From Aspidiotus rigidus (Eukaryota > Arthropoda > Insecta > Hemiptera > Diaspididae), in assembly GCA_035079385.1 (NCBI GenBank), contig JAVHKY010000004.1, forward strand, positions 18,879,001 to 18,943,000: a DNA stretch of 64,000 bases, written 5' to 3'. Positions 11,199 to 25,600 of this stretch are shown here, one piece after another (the first letter of the stretch is position 1; each line of letters starts with the position of its first letter). The notes under the pieces were generated by a model. The model was not told the DNA's origin and ran no database searches. It was given only the letters and a program-made list of their open reading frames with translations. The position numbers and the translations under genes are program-made.

Positions 11199-12154
11199 TT
11201 TATTTCAGTCGTGTAAGATTACAAATCGCAACTAACACGCGTCATTCGTGAAAAGAAGAGAGAGAAAGGGCAAAGTAATAAAAATACTGAACAAAATATC
11301 CGTTGGGATCAAAAAACATGACGATAATAAAAGGACGATTAAAACAATTGAAAAAATCACATTGTATAAAAGACGGGGAGAAATGACCGATATTTGACAA
11401 AAGTAAAAGTGATTGAGGCGATTGGTTCTTTTTTTTTTCTGTATCTTCTCATACATTCAACGACACGCGTCTCGTAATATTAATTAACGAATAAATAAAA
11501 TAAATTATAATGAATAAAAGAAGGAAAGTAAAACGTATTATTATTATAAATAACCAATACCAGTACTATATCTTTCTCTCATTGGTATCGAACGAAAACT
11601 GCTCTAAAATTCTTTTTGAATTTAAAAAAAAAAAAAAAAATGATGAAAAATACGGGCTGGCTAGTCGAGTACAAACATTTTTTTTCCCATTTTTCAATAT
11701 TATTTCTAAAACTCTCGTAACGATTGGAGCATCGAAAAAGACGTAATGGCGTGATAATCACTCAGAACATAAAAATCACTATGTTGAATGTATAGAAAAA
11801 TTAAAAATAAAATTGGTTGTAATTAACCTAACTTAAAAAAAAAAAGATATAATGTATAAATAATAGTAGTAAAACAGAGAACGAGAAAAAAAAAAATACC
11901 ATGAAATTGTTCGATGAACGATATACGATTTGTAATATAAAGGTTGGCGGGACAAGGGAGAGAGAGTGAAAAAGAGGAGAAAAAAAAAAGAACAGTATTG
12001 TATACTCGAAATATTTATATCCGCTAAAATAAATTAATAAATTACGAAGAATAATACATTAATAAATGGGCAAAGGCTAAACGGAATAAAACAGTGTTGA
12101 AAGGTAACAGCAGTTTACTTCGATAAACACGCTCGCGTACTCAACGATCACAAA
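11199..12154 (-). other. Probable 3' UTR of moesin with AATAAA signal
   Basis: Downstream of the stop, the minus strand is a very AT-rich unique stretch of about 950 nt. The first canonical AATAAA read on the minus strand lies at 11204-11199. Short A/T runs fill the stretch and no exon-like frame appears. The transcript end near 11180 is inferred from this signal alone. Confidence 0.55.
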
Positions 12155-12319
12155 TCACATATTTTCGAACTGATCTACCCGTCTCTTCGTATTACCCTGA
12201 CGAATCTGTCTCAACGTCTTATATTTATCTCGTCCCTGACGAACATTCTCTCGGTGAATTTTGTCCAACGTCGTTTCCTTAGTCTCGTCTCGCGATTGAG
12301 CCAAATCTTGTTTCAACAT
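12155..12319 (-). CDS. Moe: Moesin last coding exon I (actin-binding tail, residues 515-568)
   Basis: The exon encodes [40 protein letters not shown] and [14 protein letters not shown], then TGA at 12157-12155. This is the F-actin-binding and FERM-masking tail, with the regulatory Thr in KYKTLRQ. The acceptor is GTTTTTCGTAG. The intron separating it from exon H is only 76 bp. Confidence 0.97.
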   Translation of the reverse strand: MLKQDLAQSRDETKETTLDKIHRENVRQGRDKYKTLRQIRQGNTKRRVDQFENM

Positions 12320-15300
12320 CTACGAAAAACGAAATACTCGTACATGAAAAACTTGAAAGGTCTACCATTATAGCGACGTGATCGCTCGTACGTACCTTCA
12401 GTTGATCGTATAAACGTTCGTTTCTTTCCGCTAGGGTCCTACGCTCTTCGACCGGGTCGACAATATTTACATCAGTCTGAAGATCTCGCGATACATGTCC
12501 GTTGACCATTTCGTCGTCGTTCTCGTCGCAGTTTTCATTCTCTTCCACGTGGTGGTGTTGTGGCGTGACCGTGGCGGCAATCAGAGCCGCGTTAACTTCT
12601 TCTTGTTTCTGGCGAGCTACTTCAACCTCGTCCTGCGGAAATATCAGGAGGAACGCCGTTGAAAAGATGAAGGACGTGAACTTTTACAGACGCGGAAAGT
12701 ATACTCACTTGTAGTCTGCGCGTTTCCTGGTCTTTTTCCTCGACTTCGTTACGAATACGTTCCACCTCGTCTTGTTTGGCTCGAATTTCTTCTTCCAATT
12801 TGGCGCGCTCAGCCGCTTCCATATTCTTCGTCTCCTCCAGACGCTTAATCATGGCCTGCAATTCGTTTTGTCGTTCTTCTAGATCGTCTTTGGCAGCTTG
12901 TAATTGTCGTAATTGATCTTCTAGGCGACGAATGATATCCTGTGGAAAACAAATCACAGGCAATTAGATTTTCAATCAAATATTACAACTACTCGTAAAT
13001 TCCAGGTTCTATTGCAAAAATTTTGTTCGAAAAATGGAGGAAAGAATTCTGACAGAAACAAATGCACGAGTTGAACTTTAAGGTGTCTTTTATAATCATG
13101 AATCTCTATCGTTTTTAGTTTAAGGAGGTGACCTTCGATTGAGTCAAACGTTTAAAAGGAGGGGAGAGGAGGGGGGGATTCCTGCAAGTAATGGATAATT
13201 TTGATATAAGAATATCTATCAACGGGACTGAAGTAAAGATTTGCATGAATCAAACGTTCCAATCCTTTGATGTGACCTTGACTTACTTGGAGTTTTGAGC
13301 CAACATATTATATCTTAGAATACCATACTAGTTACTAGTCTACAGAGCAATTTAGCCTCTTCAAGGACACAAGCTAGGCTGAGGTGTTACAGGTTAAGGC
13401 CTTACATACGCACAGGCTAGGCCATGCAGACTTCAACCTCACGAAGGGAGAGATAAGATAGGCGAAGGAGTCGGAGTCTTCATAAGCATAAAAGCTAGGT
13501 AACGATTCAAGAGGCCCGGACATTCACTAGGATCAGGGATCTAGTCTATCAGATGACGCCACAAGGTGGGTAATTTGTGACGTCATGAAAGAAAGTTACA
13601 GCACAAAAACATAAGTAAGAGTACCAAACGCTCCAAGAATAAGGATTCGGAAAACTTTTCCCCTTCGTAAAACTATGAGGGGAAGAAAACATGGAATAAT
13701 TGCAATCTTCGAGTTATAAAGACACGAAGTACAAATTTCCCTTTCAAAATCAGACGTCTTCAGACCAGCTAGAAACACCCCCTGGACATTACTTAACACC
13801 TCCTTCTGCACCAAAGATAAAATGAGATACCGAACTAAGGGGGCCAGTTTGTAAGCGCACTAACCTGAGCTTCTTGTAATTCTTGTTGACGTTTCATCAT
13901 CTCCTGTTCCATCGTTTTCAAACGTTCTTCGTACTCTTGATGTTTCTTTTCAGCCTTTTCTCGCGCGGCGATTTCCAATTGCAGTTTCTCTCTAAAAAAA
14001 AAATAATTTCAATTAACACGCTGTTAATCGTAACAAGTTTTTTTTTTTTTTTTCTTCACTTCTCTTTACACACCTTTGCTGTTGTTTGGCAATTTTTTCT
14101 TCACGCGCTTGTGCTTTCATTTGTTGAACATCGATGGTATCGGGTTTACGTCTCCTCATATACAGTTCGTGGTTGCCCATACATAAGGCCAGAATACGCT
14201 TATTGATACGTACTCGAGGCGCGAAGAATACAAAATCGGGCGCTTTCTTGTCGATCGGTTTGATGATGAATTTACGATCGTTGAAAGAGATATTTCTGAT
14301 TTCGGACCATGGAAAACCGATTTTCGGAGTCAATCTAAAAGCGTAAAGACAATTAATTAGTACACAAACTTTTCCTATACAGAACGAGTCAAGAGGTCAA
14401 GATTACATTGGACGCAAAATACGAGGGTATGAAAGTGGCAATGTACAGTGCAATCTACAATTATTTTCCCCTTTGAAAATATTACCGTAGACAGGCTCTG
14501 AGGCTTACATCAGATATCTTGCTTTAGATGGTAAAGGACCTAGAGATGTTCTCATCACCAGTAAGTGAACATTGAAGTGGCTTTCGTACCAATCACTTAT
14601 CAATTAAAGTAATTCAGAGACACTTGACTGTTCAAACATCAGCATACTTCTAGTTCCTTATTCGTACCTCTGATAAGAGGAATTTTTTAAAAGTGAAAGT
14701 ACTATGGTTAATCAATTTTTGTGGAAGAGCCCTTGTAGGATTTCAGATTAAACTTGAGGGTTACCTAAGATTATCTCGTCTATAAAGGCGAACTACTTAC
14801 TTGTCATCTTTTTCATAAATATTGAGGCCAAGTGCGTCAACGCCCAACCACAATTCCGTACCCTTCTTGTTACGTATCTCGAAATAATTGACACCGTACA
14901 TTTCCAAATCTTGAGCGATTTTCAGATACTCGAGCATGGCATCTTCCCTCAGCATACCTTTATGCTCGTTCCACCAGGTGGTGATACTCTGTTCCCATTC
15001 TTCGCGTGACATCTTGTGCTGATCCATTACTCTGAAAAAGAAATACGAAATTAGTTTTACACAAATACTCGAAATAAGATCAATAAAGTATCATCTTTCA
15101 TCGTGAACAAACATTAAAAGAGCGAATTAGTCCAAAAAAAAAAGAAAGAAAGAACAGGGTTGCCACTTTTTTTTTGAATCCGAAATTCCCTGACTTTTCC
15201 GGGTATTTTTAATATTTTTCCATTACTTTGTTTGCAACTACATTTGCTCATTTTTTATGAATAAACTTTTCTTTTGTTTTCTCTATCGCAAGTCCCGCGG

Positions 15301-18300
15301 AAATTGAGTCAAAAGTAGGATTTCCCTGACTTTTGAGAAATTTCTCAAAATTCCCCGACTTTTCCAGGACAAAAAAAATCCCTGACTTCCAGTTTTTCCA
15401 GAAAAGTGGCAACTCTGAAGAAAGAAAGATTTCTCCTCATAGATAGCTGAAAGATCGAAATTTCTATTTTTACGAGCAAGATAGTTTGGAAATCGAAACT
15501 TCTCCAAGTTCTCCACCCTCCTCACATACAGTTCGATACTTAAATTTTCGCTGAGTCCCTCTCCCAAGAAACGTAACTCAATATTTTTCCAAGTCTCCGT
15601 AGCGTAGTAAATCAGAGCATCTCTCAAAGCCGAAATTTGCCGGAATGACAGTGGAGTGGTCCCGAAGCTTTTGTTGATGATCAGAGGAGAACAAAGTCCG
15701 TCAAAACCAAAAAAACAATTTTATCATCATCCATTACAACCATTATACAAATCGAAGAAACGTTGGCAGCTACCGTTTTCTCGCTAACAAAGAAAAGAGA
15801 GGAAAGAAGAAAGAGCCGAGCTACATTTCAACACAAGCATAGCCAAAGACTACAGTCATAACTGACCTCTAGGGCTGATGATGAACATTAACTATGTGAT
15901 CAGAGGAAGACACCTCGCTAAACCATTTATCTACGTTCAAAACACCCACAAATCAACCGAAAATTGACTTCTCAAGCGATATTGCGTCGATACATCCTTC
16001 AAATCGACTTTATGTCGACGAACGGGACAAACGAAGAGCGGCGCGGGTGGTGATCGCTTTCCATGAGAAGATGACTAGTCAAAGTTCCATGTTTGAAGAA
16101 TTTTTCTCGTCAGTGATTTTGTTCTCGACGGATTATACTGACTTCGAAGTAAACTTTATCAACGTCTACATTGAAAAATTGTTCTGATCCAGTTTTCAAT
16201 TTTGTCGATTGTAGCGCTCCTAGCGGATGACCGCTTCAAATGAATGAAGCCGGGAGTGTCAACGTTAAGACACTAGTATTATAACGAGAGATATAATGGA
16301 ACTTGATCTTGGCCTATTACCATTTCCCCATTAGCGCTTTTCACGCACCACTTTACAGAAGCAAGCGATACTAGCGAATCTACAAGTTACAAACATCAAA
16401 TTTACAGGGATGATAAGTTTAAACAGCAGAAGATCGAAAAAGGGCTCGTAGTTGTTTTATGATCGGCTTCTAAGCCAGCTGGTATCCAGACGTTGAATCA
16501 GCAATTCAGCCAAAGTAAGCCGGCTAATTGTGTAATAGCTGCTTTTGGTTTCTTCCAATATTTGCAATTTTTTCGAAATTTTCCGGTTTTTAGCAGCAGA
16601 AGCCAATCACTAATAAGCCAGTAAAATAACAAAAAAGCTGATGAAAAGCTTGAGCCAACAGTGTCAAAGACTCAGAAGCAAGTATCTAGTCAAAGGTCAA
16701 TTATGATCAACTCATCAGCCCTGCAAATTTGATGGTAGATCGACGTCAACTAAGAACAAACATGGTTCATCAAAAGCCAGAGTATTACAGACAGCTCAAA
16801 GCTGAAAGCTGAATTTTTACTGATAAGAGAGGAGCTAAAAGCCAGCTTTATTTAAACCGTTGTTAGCTTATAAAATTTCAAGACCAATTTTTCAGTTTTT
16901 TTGTTTAGCTTGTCTGGTTCCAGCAAAATAGGAAGATGCATTGCTTCAGTCTTCAAATTTCAAGTTCAGCTGTTCCACTCTCTAGGCCAAACTGGCTTCG
17001 CCAAAGGACTGAAGAGGATAAGAAAGTTTGGTTCCGGTTCAGCTCAGCTTTTCAGCCGTTCAGCACAGACATTCAATGGATACACAAACTCGAGAATAGG
17101 TATCTTCTACAAGTACAACAAAGCCCAAATTCTCTTGATCGTATCAAAGTGCATGATTTCTTTATAACATTGATCAGCCGAAAAGCAGCTGAATTTTCCT
17201 AAAAGCAACATTTTTCAAAGTCGTCATTTTAGGCTGAAGCTGAATTTTCAGCTGCAATATTCTTTTTGGGAGCTACCTGAAGTGACATTGTATGGAATAA
17301 TGAGACTTCATCTCGGGAGATAGGAAACGGACTCAATCTTGTACAAGATTAAGCCTCCGGCAGAATTGGACAGCCGTAACTTCTGCTCTTGGCTTTCAAA
17401 TTATTTTTTTTTGGCAAAATTTTGGCGATCGTCCCAAATTTATCTTTTGGCCTTTCAATTTTGATTTTTTGCACCTAGAATTTCTCGACTTTCGATTCTT
17501 TTCACTTTTCCCTCCTGCCCCGGAAAATACGAAAAGGAATTTCAATTAAACGAATCCGTTCCTTTCGGAGTATTCCTCTTTCTTGTTTAGAATTTCAATT
17601 ATTCGAAAAAGTGAATTTATAAAACTTCCGGGTTTCTGCTTTCACTCCTTTTTTTCCCCAAGCTGTTGGATTTCGGCTTTCTTACCTCAAATTTATTGAC
17701 TTTTACCTCCAAACTTCAAGCTTTCCGTTCGCTTTTCAAGTATGGTCCCATGCTTATGACAGTTCTCGTATTTTTTATGTGGGATGACGTCATCAAAGAA
17801 CAAAAAAATGATGCAACATGCGCTGCTATGCGGAATTTCTCCAAAGCTTGCACTCGAAGGAGATGATGAGTGATAATGACTATACAACGTATCTTCTTTT
17901 CGCTCTTTTTCTTGTAAAATTCAAATGGAAAGCCACCTAAAAAAGTTTTGAAATTGTTGGAGTAGACTCGGCTCCAACTTTTGTATATCTCATTTTTTGA
18001 AATTAATTGATCAATTAAATAGTGGAGGAACTTTTAAAAATCGAACCTGTGTTATTTATATGGAACTATTATACACCATCACCTTCGAGTGTAGCGTGGA
18101 AAGTGGCACTCCTAGCACAGCCCTTACGGGCGAATTAGATTTGTCCTGTGACAATGTCTTAGTGGACGGTGCTCTTATTAAAAATTGCGGTGCCTAAACT
18201 TGCCGTAAGGAGCGCTATATACGTCGAATTATGAAATTATTCAATTCGGACAATTGTTTTCGTGATTTTTTTTTTTTTTTGAGAGAGAGAAAATAGACAT

Positions 18301-19591
18301 TGACCTAGACTCAAAAGGTGGTAACTCCCAAATTTAGTGGTTTTGAGTTCTTGTGATGATAGTACATCATTATAGAATGACAAAATATTGTCCTAATTCT
18401 CATTATTTCGAAACTCCATTCACTATCAGAGAAATTCGTTTTTTGACTCTCTTATAAAATTACTACTTTTTGAGAAATGGCTTTTTGACCCCGGGCCGAT
18501 TAATGTGCAGGTTGAAACTACCTTGCGGCCGAGAATGTCAGATTTGGGACAGTTTGCGGCCAAGGAACAAGAGGAGATAGTCTGCGTATAGGCCCAAGAA
18601 CACTTAGATGGATGGGACAGTTGTCCTTCACTCTTCTCGCAGCTAGGAAGAGCCACTTCATCAATGAGCAACCGACGAACTCGTACCTGAACATGCTCCA
18701 AAAAATCGAATCACCGTTGCCACCACTATACGCCCCTTGTACAATTTCTGTTAAGTATGAACAGGTCATTCTCACACGGTTCCGTGTTTTGTATGGCCAT
18801 CTACAACAGGGTGTCTACTAAATCTTCAATTCAAAAATTCATGACTTTTTCATGACTTTCTAATGACGTTTTCATAGCAATTTTCATGATATTTTTCCTT
18901 AATTTGTTGAACAACTTTTATTCACTGTAATTTTTTTTGCATTATTTAATGAATGGTAAATAATTTTGCAAGAATCTCACGACCATAAACAAAAAAATCA
19001 TGACTTTTTCATGACTTGTAGAAATCCTGTACAAAAATCAATGTGTGCCGTTTCCACCATTTCCGCCAGCGTGAACCGCCTTCGCACCAGAATCAGACGA
19101 AAAGAACGGCCAATAAAGAAACATTCGTCGAAGTGATGACTAAATACGAAGAAGATGGAATAACTAATCATGAGTTAAACATTCAGACTTTTTTTCTTCA
19201 TTCATCTCGCTGACCCACAATGCATACCATCTCCTATTTTTTATTAACACGTAAAGTATGCTATCCCTCTCAATGGAACATGGTTGCAACGTGGGAATAA
19301 CAAAGTGCCATTGGGGTTTAAACCTCCACTAGAGGGCGCTACTAAAAGGGTGAACAAGAGAACTTATGTATGTTTATACATTGATTTTCAAATAGCCGTT
19401 ATTTCTTCAATACCCCATTTATCACTATAATTTTTTTTGTACATCCAAAGTTGATGATATGAATTACAAAATTAATGCTTGTATTTGCTTTAAAAAAATT
19501 ATATCCGATTAATTACGACTAGAGACCGGATTTTTTGGCATGAATAATGAGAAATTTGGCGCTGAAAATCGAAAATTTGGCATTTTTTGGC

Positions 19592-19631
<40 letters not shown>

Positions 19632-22600
19632 AGTGAAAGGCATGCAAAACACAACTCAAGCAGTATTTTTGGGTTGTAACATGATAATTAAATGTTTTTC
19701 AAAATTCTCTTGAGTAAAATTGTAACGGCGATCGGTCATGACTGATGGTAGTATGAGAATAAAGTATCATTTTCCTCTCTTCTAGTTGATATTACCATAT
19801 AATTGAAGTTTAACCTCTTTTGACATGTTCCATGTCTTTTCTCTCGCCGGACACCGATTTTGAAACTCGCGAGTACACCCCCCCTCCCCCCGTCAAGAGA
19901 AATCTCTACCCCGTGGGTAATTCAGAAATTCGCGAGTACACCCCGCGTAATGATAATGAATAATTAAATTAATTAAGTAATTAATTAATAATTAATTAAT
20001 AATTAATAATTAAATAAATAAATAATTAAATAATTAATATAATTAATAATTAGAAAATCTCTACCCCGTGGGTGATTCAGAAATTCGCGAGTACACCCCG
20101 CGTAATAATAATAAATAATTAATTAATTAATAATTAAATAATTAAAGAAATAAATGATTAAATAATTAATATAATTAATAATTAGAAAATCTCTACCCCG
20201 TGGGTGATTCAGAAATTCGCGAGTACACCCCGCGTAATAATAATAAATAATTAATTAATTAATAATCAAATAATTAAATAAATAAATAATTAATATAATT
20301 AATAATTAGAAAATTTTCTAAGTCCCTCTTCCTATCATATATGGCTGGATAGTCGAAATTTTTCTAAGTCCCTTAGACTTGAATTGTCTCATACCATTCC
20401 AATACAACAGCGAGACAGGGGACGAACGAGCGGAGCGAGTTTGCGCTACCTCATATTTCTCATAGAAGACTTGAATTTTCTCATACCATTCCAATACAAC
20501 AGCGAGATCGCTCGTTCGCCCCACGAAAGTTGATACCTCAAAATATAGAACACCCACAATTACCTCAAAATATTTCTCATACAAGACTTATACGACGCCA
20601 AGATAGGTAAAGGGGTAAACGAATAATATCTCACGAACACTTGACCTAGTAGAAGAATTAATAATAAATAAATAAATAATATTAAATAATTAAATAATAA
20701 AAAACGACAGCTTCCTTAACGAAGTTAAACGAGGAACGCAGGGGACCTGTTTTATGAGTCAAATAGGATTTGGTATTGAAAATTCAAGGAAGCCTAGACC
20801 TAGATAAAGCTAGTATAAAGAAGGCCTAGACGTAAAATAAGCCTAGTATAATGTAGTTTGAAAGTCCAAGTTTTTCTCAAATCTCGCTATTTATGATAGG
20901 AGGGAGACTTGGATTTTTTTTCTCTCTGTTTTTCTTCGTTATTTTTTCACTTCAGCAATTTCACCATCTTTTGGCATTATTTGGCATTTATACTCGTTTT
21001 TGGCATTTTTTGGCGCAATAAAAATTTTTTCCCAGGCACCCTACCCCCGAAACGTACTTGTATTTGGTTTTCATGCTTCCCGCCCTTCGGGAAATGATTT
21101 GACAAATGCCATCGAATCCGATCTCTAATTAAGACAATCGGAATTTCTCCATTTAAAAAGCATGGAACGAAAAGGTGAGTTTTGTCAGGGCTACCAACTT
21201 CTCAACTAAAAGTTTGAACCCCAATTTTAGACTTTTTCAGGAAAATAGGACCCGGACAAGGAAACGACCTGAGCTTACGGTAAGTATTAGAATTAAATTT
21301 TACAATAAATGACTTCAGATGACTGATAGACGCTCTGTTTCTGCTACCTCGTGTCTCTTCTTCCGTATAAGACACCTGATTCTTCCTCTGTTCTCTATAC
21401 TGTCGTACACTACCATCAAAATCTATATTACTAAAGCGATGCTATCACTACTTATCACTAAACGGCCGACGAATTGTTTTTTGGCTTTTTCGATCCGCCT
21501 GGTGTGTAGCGACCGTGTTTCTCATTTTCTCATCAGTGCCGGAACATTTTGAAAACAAATGGTTGACGTGTACATACCTACGTACATTGAAGACTTTGAC
21601 TATTTATCGTCCTACGTATGATAAATAGTCAAAGATTGAAGACGAATTTTTATTGTTAATTGTAGTTGTAGTAGTAGGTAACAAATTAATGTCGATGAAC
21701 ATTATTCGAATTAATAATTATTATTTATTCGAATTTCGAATTTATTATAGCTTTCGAATTCATTTCTGTTGTGATTTGTAAACTAATCTATAGAAGGTCT
21801 TCACTTCGTTTTTTCATTTTGGATTCAAGATTATTGCTGTTCGTGTTTATACTTCTTTTACTCGATTAAATTATTCCTGACCTATGATAGATGTTCATAG
21901 GTACTACTAATCTATGCTCTTTGTCAACAATTTCAGCAAATTACTCTTTATCCATTCTGGAGGAATTCGATTTATTATTTTGGGAATCGTTCAATCTATT
22001 TTATAATCCAGCCGGCATATAGGCCTAATAGTGTCGATATTACAATGAATATTTATCATTATTTGCATTGTGCAAGTGAGAATAAGTTGTATGAAGCCAT
22101 TGCTGCTCCACTACCTAACCTTGGGAATTTTTCGACTATTTTTGACTTTTGTTTAATTTTATATTATAACCATTTCTCGTGGTTTGTTGATTTTCAAATT
22201 TTTGCCCTTCTTGTTTTTAAATTTTTAACTCCTATAAATTGACTATTGACATAAATTTCTAAGTTACAAGTGTGTAATTCTTCTGAAATATAGTCAGTAA
22301 TAATTTTAGGTGAGAGAGTGAAGTTTTTAAGCGTGCAAGCAGTTTCATTGTATTGAGGATAACTGATGTCAACGAAAATCCGAATAAAAGTTTCTGATGA
22401 TTAAGTAAATGATGGAGTATGAAGAATATGTGGGTGTGTTTTATTCTTGAGATGGGGTTGGAAATTATAAGCTGAAACCTAATGTGAGAGACGTGTATTC
22501 GGGAAAAATAGAGGGAGCGATACCGCAGGGATGTTGACTAAATGAATATTATAATGAAGATTTTAATCAGGATTATATTATTCAACCAAAAAAGTTGAAT

Positions 22601-25600
22601 TGAAAGTTATAATGAAAAACAATGGCGTTAAACAAAGTTAAACAAGGAATTCACAGATCCTCTTCTATGGGATGGATTGATTTCAATATTGAGAATTGAA
22701 TTCAAAATTAAAGTCCCAAAAAAACGGGTTGGATTTGATAAACTTTCTAAAATTGAGCTAACTAAAGCTGGAGGGAATCGGAAAAATTGGAAAAATTAGG
22801 ACTTTTAAGCTGTGTATGATAGACGGGGGTTAGGAAAAATGTTTTCTATCAAATGAGTCAGATTTAAAAACATTTGAAACATTATGGGAATTGCGCTATG
22901 TATGACAGGAGAGGATCTTGGAAAACATTGAACCACCAGATGAGTTGAAATTGAAAAAATTTTGTACATCGAGCTATACAATTATGACAAGAGGGTATCT
23001 TGGGATAATTTTAATTTTCAAGTTATATATGATGAGAGAGGAATATGGAATTTCAATTTCCAACAGTTATATGACAGGAGGAGGAATTGAAAAAACTTTA
23101 AGGGTATGCTCTACCTTCGATGAAATGGTAACTTGGAATACCTCTCAGGAGTCTAATATTGCACAGAATGCGATGAAACTTCGGAGTTTTATTGTTCAAG
23201 GTTACAGAAATACCGCTAATTAGTTTACAAGTAGTGTATATTGGAAATTGTAAAAAATAATTATGGATATTACGCGCTCAGAACCAATTAGCGGTATTTC
23301 TGTAACCTCAAACAATAAATTTCCAAAGTTTCATCGCATTCTGTGCAATATTAGTCTCCTGAGAGGTATTCCAAGTTACCATTTCATCGAAGGTAGAGCA
23401 TACCCTTAACAATTGTTCTTGGCAAATGACAAGACATCACAATTTTCAAGAACCCCCTATAGAAAAGGTTGCCAATTAAAACTTAATTTAAATTGGTAGG
23501 TAGTTGACTTGGATTATAAACTGGAGAAGGACTTGACGTCATCACGATCTGACAGAAGAATACTTACAGAATAGTGAATTACAAAAATACGGACTCGACG
23601 TCAAAAATAACTGTTAGCTGGAGGTGAGTGGAGCCGAAAGAATATATTAAGGACCTTGAGAAGAAAAAGTGAAAGCGAAATGAGAAAATGAATCAACTAA
23701 TCTTAGAATCGAAACCTTTTTCTTCTATTCATTTGCAGATTGCAGGAAGACGACACGTAGAATCAATTATTATGGTACGGATAATTAGAGGAGATAGATG
23801 TAGAAGACTGAAAAAGATGGAGAGTTTGCACAAAAATTTTGAATACAGGTCCAGAGAAAAGTTATCTACAGAATTTCTGTTATTTTTTATTATTTTTTTT
23901 TTCCATTATTTTCCAGAATAGGAATTTCTACATTATTTACCGAGGTTATTAAAAATTATTCCTGTATTTACATGTTCTCCATAAAAAATTTGTTTTGTCT
24001 TATGTCAATTATTCATTGACAATTCCTTACTTCTTCTGTTTTGTTATGAGTGATAGGCAATACGAAGAAATATTTGAAAATTTAGATGACACAAGTATCA
24101 AAAAATAAAAAAAATACATTTTTTAATTCAAAAAAATAAGGAGAAATGAAATGTCTAAAATATTAAATTAATACGTGACAACGTAAGAGGCGCGCCAAAG
24201 GCTCGCCGTCTTGCTAGTACGGACATAAAGCGGAATGACCACACACTACATTATCAAAACGCGAGAGGGAGTAAACGTCATCCAACTATTCTATAACAAC
24301 TCAACACGAACAATAATCCTTAATTTTCGAAGAAACAAACAGCGAGAAAAAACAATAATCTCGTCGTCGTCGTCATCCGTCCATTCACGATTACGACTTT
24401 TATGCGGAAAACGAAGCAACGTAAATTACGAAAATTTACGACAAGCTTTTTTAAACACACGTCGACGCGCAACTTTGCCGCAAAATAACGAACATTATCG
24501 AAACCATATCGTTTAAGTCGGTGCGGTAAAATCGAATATATAATTGATAGAACACGTATATCATAGTTATTTCAATAAATCGCACGTACCTCTGCGGCAA
24601 CAATCTGTCGTTGGCTAAGAATCCAGGAATATGCACGCCTTTGTTGTAATCACCGTGACGAGCTTGGACGGCGTACGATGCCAATAAAACCGACGTCTCT
24701 GGCGGACAGTAAATTTCATCCGATAAGATAGCGTTCTTTACCTGTTTGAAAACAAGAGTGAAATGAACGGATATTAATTTGATTGCGAAGATTAATATAG
24801 TAAAAAATCGTTTCGGAAATGCGGTAAGAAGAACGGAAAGGCTACAACAATTTTTATTAATGTGAATATCGCATGCTCAAAGATAGAAAGGGCGTTTACT
24901 AAATACGTACGACGCCGTTCGAGAGTAAATCAGGTAACAGCGAGACATGCATTACTTTCCTCTTACCAACGATGTAATGTTGCGATGATTTACATAATTA
25001 AAGGAACAAGACTAAGTTACATTGCACTCGTATTCAGGAAGACTTCGCGCACACCCGAGAGGAATAGAAAGGGTCGATTGAAACTATGTACATATAGGAA
25101 TTATTTGATCTTCACATTCACAACTTCCCTTTCACCAAGTTAGCAACTCTCGTGCACTTTGAAAAATCAACTCTAATCTCATGACATCCATTTGATGCAT
25201 TAATTGTAGATGATTTATTGTGAAAATAACTGTTCGGAATGTACGCACGAATTAAACATCGCATTTGGCTGGCAAATTCAAAAGACGAACGGAGGACCTA
25301 AATTAGCGGGTACTTCACCTCTTTTGAACCGCGATCGACTTTCAGAATCTCAAAACGTTCCACGATCGATAGGTTGAGCACCGCTCATCCAAATGAAGAA
25401 AAGGGATGCAAGTTCTGCCCTAATTATCATTATACTATAATGAGAACATTACGCTCGTTCCTTTTACACGATTTTAAAACGACTTCACGTGGTTTATTGC
25501 CTATAAGATTCCATCATTAAAGATTTATGGTGCCTGAATTTTCACGAGGACAAATGTCCAAATAATTGGATTGAATCCATCAGGGCAAGTTCTCAATTTT

